In this document: piece after piece, positions 6,446 to 8,091 of the stretch
Numbering within the stretch: the stretch's first letter is position 1
Layout: every line of letters begins with the position of its first letter
DNA from: an uncultured bacterium
GTDB taxonomy: Bacteria > Patescibacteriota > Microgenomatia > UBA8517
Direction: 5' to 3'
Assembly (NCBI GenBank): GCA_937928235.1
Contig: CALEZE010000093.1
Span: 1-8,091 of the forward strand
Length of the DNA: 8,091 bases
Program-made: the position numbers and the translations under genes
Notes under the pieces: model-generated
Told to the model about the DNA's origin: nothing
What the model saw: only the letters and a program-made list of their open reading frames with translations
Database searches by the model: none

Positions 6446-6463
6446 TGGCAAGTGAAACTGCCA
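6446..6463 (+). promoter_or_regulatory. Small hairpin in the capsid mRNA leader
   Basis: TGGCA (6446-6450) and TGCCA (6459-6463) pair perfectly around the 8-nt loop AGTGAAAC. The hairpin would sit only about 7 nt from the predicted 5' end of the capsid mRNA, a position where stems often protect transcripts from decay. There is no T-run after it, so it is not a terminator. Confidence 0.35.
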
Positions 6464-6473
6464 AGACAAAAAA

Positions 6474-6482
6474 CTAACTAAC
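6474..6482 (+). promoter_or_regulatory. CTAACTAAC motif before the capsid start codon
   Basis: The same 9-mer as at the TerS/TerL junction lies 4 nt before the capsid ATG, within an unstructured A/C-rich tract running from about 6464 to 6486. No Shine-Dalgarno sequence is present, so this A/C-rich, open leader may be what supports strong initiation. The role is inferred. Confidence 0.25.
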
Positions 6483-6486
6483 AACA

Positions 6487-7551
6487 ATGACTTTTGACGC
6501 TCAAGTACAAAGCATCACCCAAGATCATATCGTACCGAAGGTTGTAGACAACGTTCTCCAGTCAAATGCCATTACTCTTCTTCTCTTAGCTAACGCCAAA
6601 CCCTGGATGGGCGAAACTCTAAAGTTCCCTGTTAAACTATCAAGCCATACACAAGGTGGTGCTTTCCAAGACGGTGACGAGTTTGCAACAGCAAACGAGA
6701 ACGTAAGACAAACTGCTTCTTTTGACGCAAGGGCTTATTACCAGTCAGTTGTTCTTGGTGGAATTGCACAGTCGGTAAATAACATCAGTAAAACCCAACT
6801 TCTAAGTTTGGTTAAAGTCGAAATGGAGTCTGCACTCCAGGATATGACCGACGATATTGGTGCGATTATGTATGGTGACGGAACGGGAACATCCAACAAA
6901 GAATTCTTGGGTCTTGATGCAGGAATTGACGACGGAGGAGCGGTTGCTACTTACGGGAGCCTTTCAAGATCTACTTATACAGCTTGGGCTTCTACACTTC
7001 AAACATCCGTTGGTGCTTGGGACTTTTCTAAAGCAAGAACACTTTGGAACTCTGCAACAGTTGGTAGCCAAAAACCAAACGTAGCTGTTTGTAACGAGAC
7101 GGTATTTGGATATGTCGAAGCAGACTACACAGCAGTTGTTGACGGAAACTACTCGGTAGTTGAAGGTGCAAGAAGCAGACTAACCAGCAAAGGAGTTGTC
7201 CCGCAAAACAGAGCCGGTCTTGTAGGCCAAGCAGGTTTTGACATTCTTTACTACGCAGGCACTCCTATTATAAGAGACGACAAAGCCGACTCCGGCAAAC
7301 TTTATGCAATAAACACAAACTTCATGAGATTTTATGGAGTTAAACCGGCAAATGCTACACCAGTTGATCTTAAAAGCCTATACCATGAAGGAAATGATTA
7401 TGACAATGTTCCTTCTTCTCTCGGATTTGGTTGGACCGGATTTGTTAGACCTGCCAAACAATATTACTTTATTGGACAATTCTTACTAATTGGAAACCTT
7501 GTGACACCGGCTCCAAGGTTGCACTCAAGTTCTGCCGGCATAACAAGCTAA
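6487..7551 (+). CDS. Major capsid protein, HK97-fold type
   Basis: This 354-residue protein has the length, position and sequence style of an HK97-fold major capsid protein. An N-terminal helix (1-25) leads into an E-loop-like segment (about 40-75, Gly/Asp-rich with GGAFQDGDEF). A long spine-type helix covers about 100-127 (SKTQLLSLVKVEMESALQDM) and ends in MYGDGTGTSN (128-137). The rest is P-domain and A-domain alpha/beta sequence, with GTPIIRDDKA (258-267) leading to a LYAINTNFMRFYG strand, a combination familiar from many phage coat proteins. There is no long N-terminal delta domain, which fits a separate scaffold protein and no protease. Arginine is coded only by AGA (9) and AGG (2), unlike the terminase gene, consistent with selection for high expression. 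It is preceded by the strongest promoter region in the window. Confidence 0.88.
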   Translation: MTFDAQVQSITQDHIVPKVVDNVLQSNAITLLLLANAKPWMGETLKFPVKLSSHTQGGAFQDGDEFATANENVRQTASFDARAYYQSVVLGGIAQSVNNISKTQLLSLVKVEMESALQDMTDDIGAIMYGDGTGTSNKEFLGLDAGIDDGGAVATYGSLSRSTYTAWASTLQTSVGAWDFSKARTLWNSATVGSQKPNVAVCNETVFGYVEADYTAVVDGNYSVVEGARSRLTSKGVVPQNRAGLVGQAGFDILYYAGTPIIRDDKADSGKLYAINTNFMRFYGVKPANATPVDLKSLYHEGNDYDNVPSSLGFGWTGFVRPAKQYYFIGQFLLIGNLVTPAPRLHSSSAGITS

Positions 7552-7552
7552 C

Positions 7553-8002
7553 ATGTTACAGTCAATTAACGGACCATTATCGGTAGTACACACATCACAA
7601 AAGCACGAACTCGGTGCGTTGTACTCTGACGACAACGGTATTTACACCTACATGACGGGTGTAGCTTCTACTCTTGTTGGTTCTTGGGTGACTTTTAACG
7701 AGTCTTTTGCAACAGTGCTTGCTACAAAAGCAGAGGTAGACAAACTAAAACCAATGGCTGTTGCTAAAGGCGCTGTAGTGGCCAGCAGCTATGGTTGGTA
7801 CCAGATATTTGGTGAGGTGTCCGCTGCAAGAGTTTTGGCCTCTGCGGCTAAAGAAGTGGCTATCTATTCGTCTGCCACTGCCGGGTCGCTAGATGACGAC
7901 TCTACCTCCCAGACCAAAGTGAACAGAGCCGTTTTAAGAGCAACTGACGGCGGGTCCGGGGGAAATGTAGCTGCCTACATAGCTTACCCTTCCGCCGCTT
8001 AA
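7553..8002 (+). CDS. Probable head decoration (capsid-associated) protein
   Basis: This 149-residue protein begins one base after the capsid gene stop (TAAC-ATG), so it is probably translated by reinitiation and made in amounts tied to the coat protein. It is small, Ala/Ser/Val/Gly-rich and predicted to be mostly beta strand. Residues 70-110 (a VAKGAVVASSYGWYQIFGEV stretch, then a VLASAAKEVAIYSSATAG-like stretch) and the end (NVAAYIAYP, 138-146) resemble a common family of small phage proteins found right after the coat gene, usually left hypothetical or called decoration proteins. Residues 1-60 are more divergent (YSDDNGIYTYMTGVAST). There is no signal peptide or membrane segment. The function is inferred from position, size and family resemblance. 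Arginine codons are all AGA, as in the capsid gene. Confidence 0.7.
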   Translation: MLQSINGPLSVVHTSQKHELGALYSDDNGIYTYMTGVASTLVGSWVTFNESFATVLATKAEVDKLKPMAVAKGAVVASSYGWYQIFGEVSAARVLASAAKEVAIYSSATAGSLDDDSTSQTKVNRAVLRATDGGSGGNVAAYIAYPSAA

Positions 8003-8008
8003 TTCCTC

Positions 8009-8038
8009 TTGACTATTCGGCAAGGCATACAATATAGT
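8009..8038 (+). promoter_or_regulatory. Putative promoter for the next gene (leaderless geometry)
   Basis: TTGACT (8009-8014) and TATAGT (8033-8038) each match consensus at 5 of 6 positions with an 18-nt spacer. The -10 box ends 7 nt before the ATG at 8046, so the transcript should start at about the start codon. An overlapping TACAAT (8028-8033) is a better hexamer alone but would leave only 13 nt to the -35. The -35 context TCCTCTTGAC is shared with the promoter at 6342. Confidence 0.5.
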
Positions 8039-8045
8039 TAAAACA

Positions 8046-8091
8046 ATGGGAAAAACAGGCGACAACCTTTTAAATCTTCAACGAAATACTA
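8046..8091 (+). CDS. Start of a further gene, cut by the window end
   Basis: ATG at 8046 opens a frame that is still open at the last base, giving 15 codons (MGKTGDNLLNLQRNT). This is too short to identify. By position it would be the next head or connector gene. The start is supported by a promoter-like element whose -10 box ends 7 nt upstream; there is no Shine-Dalgarno sequence. Confidence 0.45.
   Translation, partial: MGKTGDNLLNLQRNT

Noticed and set aside
6857..7084. 75-codon + strand frame inside the capsid gene
   Set aside because: It is an out-of-frame shadow inside a confident capsid gene.
1..8091. Alternative genetic code (TGA as amino acid) in a Patescibacteria-type host
   Set aside because: TGA ends two genes at sensible places (371-373 and 5246-5248), no gene needs TGA readthrough, and Trp is coded by TGG.
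1..8091. Defence system, CRISPR array, tRNA or insertion sequence
   Set aside because: No spaced direct repeats, cloverleaf-like segments, transposase motifs or defence domains are visible; nearly all bases are taken up by head-module genes.

Overview
This window is part of the head-packaging and capsid-assembly module of a tailed double-stranded DNA virus (Caudoviricetes-type phage or prophage). All genes are on the + strand and tightly packed. In order: the 3' part of a small membrane protein; a putative small terminase subunit with an N-terminal helix-turn-helix; a GpA-like large terminase; a portal protein; an unrecognised lysine-rich 131-residue protein; a highly charged scaffold-like protein; an HK97-fold-type major capsid protein; a 149-residue probable head decoration protein; and the first 15 codons of another gene. 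No capsid maturation protease, integrase, tail gene, tRNA, CRISPR array or insertion sequence is visible.

The genes follow the usual assembly logic. TerS and TerL select, cut and pump DNA through the portal. Scaffold and major capsid protein build the procapsid. The small protein after the capsid gene probably coats the shell. TGA, TAA and TAG all serve as stop codons and Trp is TGG, so the genetic code is standard and a TGA-recoding host is unlikely. Base composition is roughly mid-40s %GC by eye.

The striking feature is the regulatory layout. No start codon has a good Shine-Dalgarno sequence. Several junctions instead carry sigma70-type promoters whose -10 box ends only 7 or 8 nt before an ATG (407, 4853, 8046), which predicts leaderless mRNAs. 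The two genes whose products are needed in bulk, scaffold and major capsid protein, instead have TTGACA/-10 promoters with 18-nt spacing and leaders of about 50 nt. The capsid promoter sits in nested inverted repeats, including a perfect 8+8 bp repeat around its -35 box. Other starts (1056, 7553) directly follow the previous stop as TAAC-ATG, which suggests termination-reinitiation.

The host cannot be named from sequence alone. Weak Shine-Dalgarno usage combined with normal -35/-10 boxes suggests a bacterial lineage that tolerates leaderless initiation. I see no clearly new enzymatic system. The most novel aspects are the promoter and start-site architecture and the unassigned 131-residue head-module protein.
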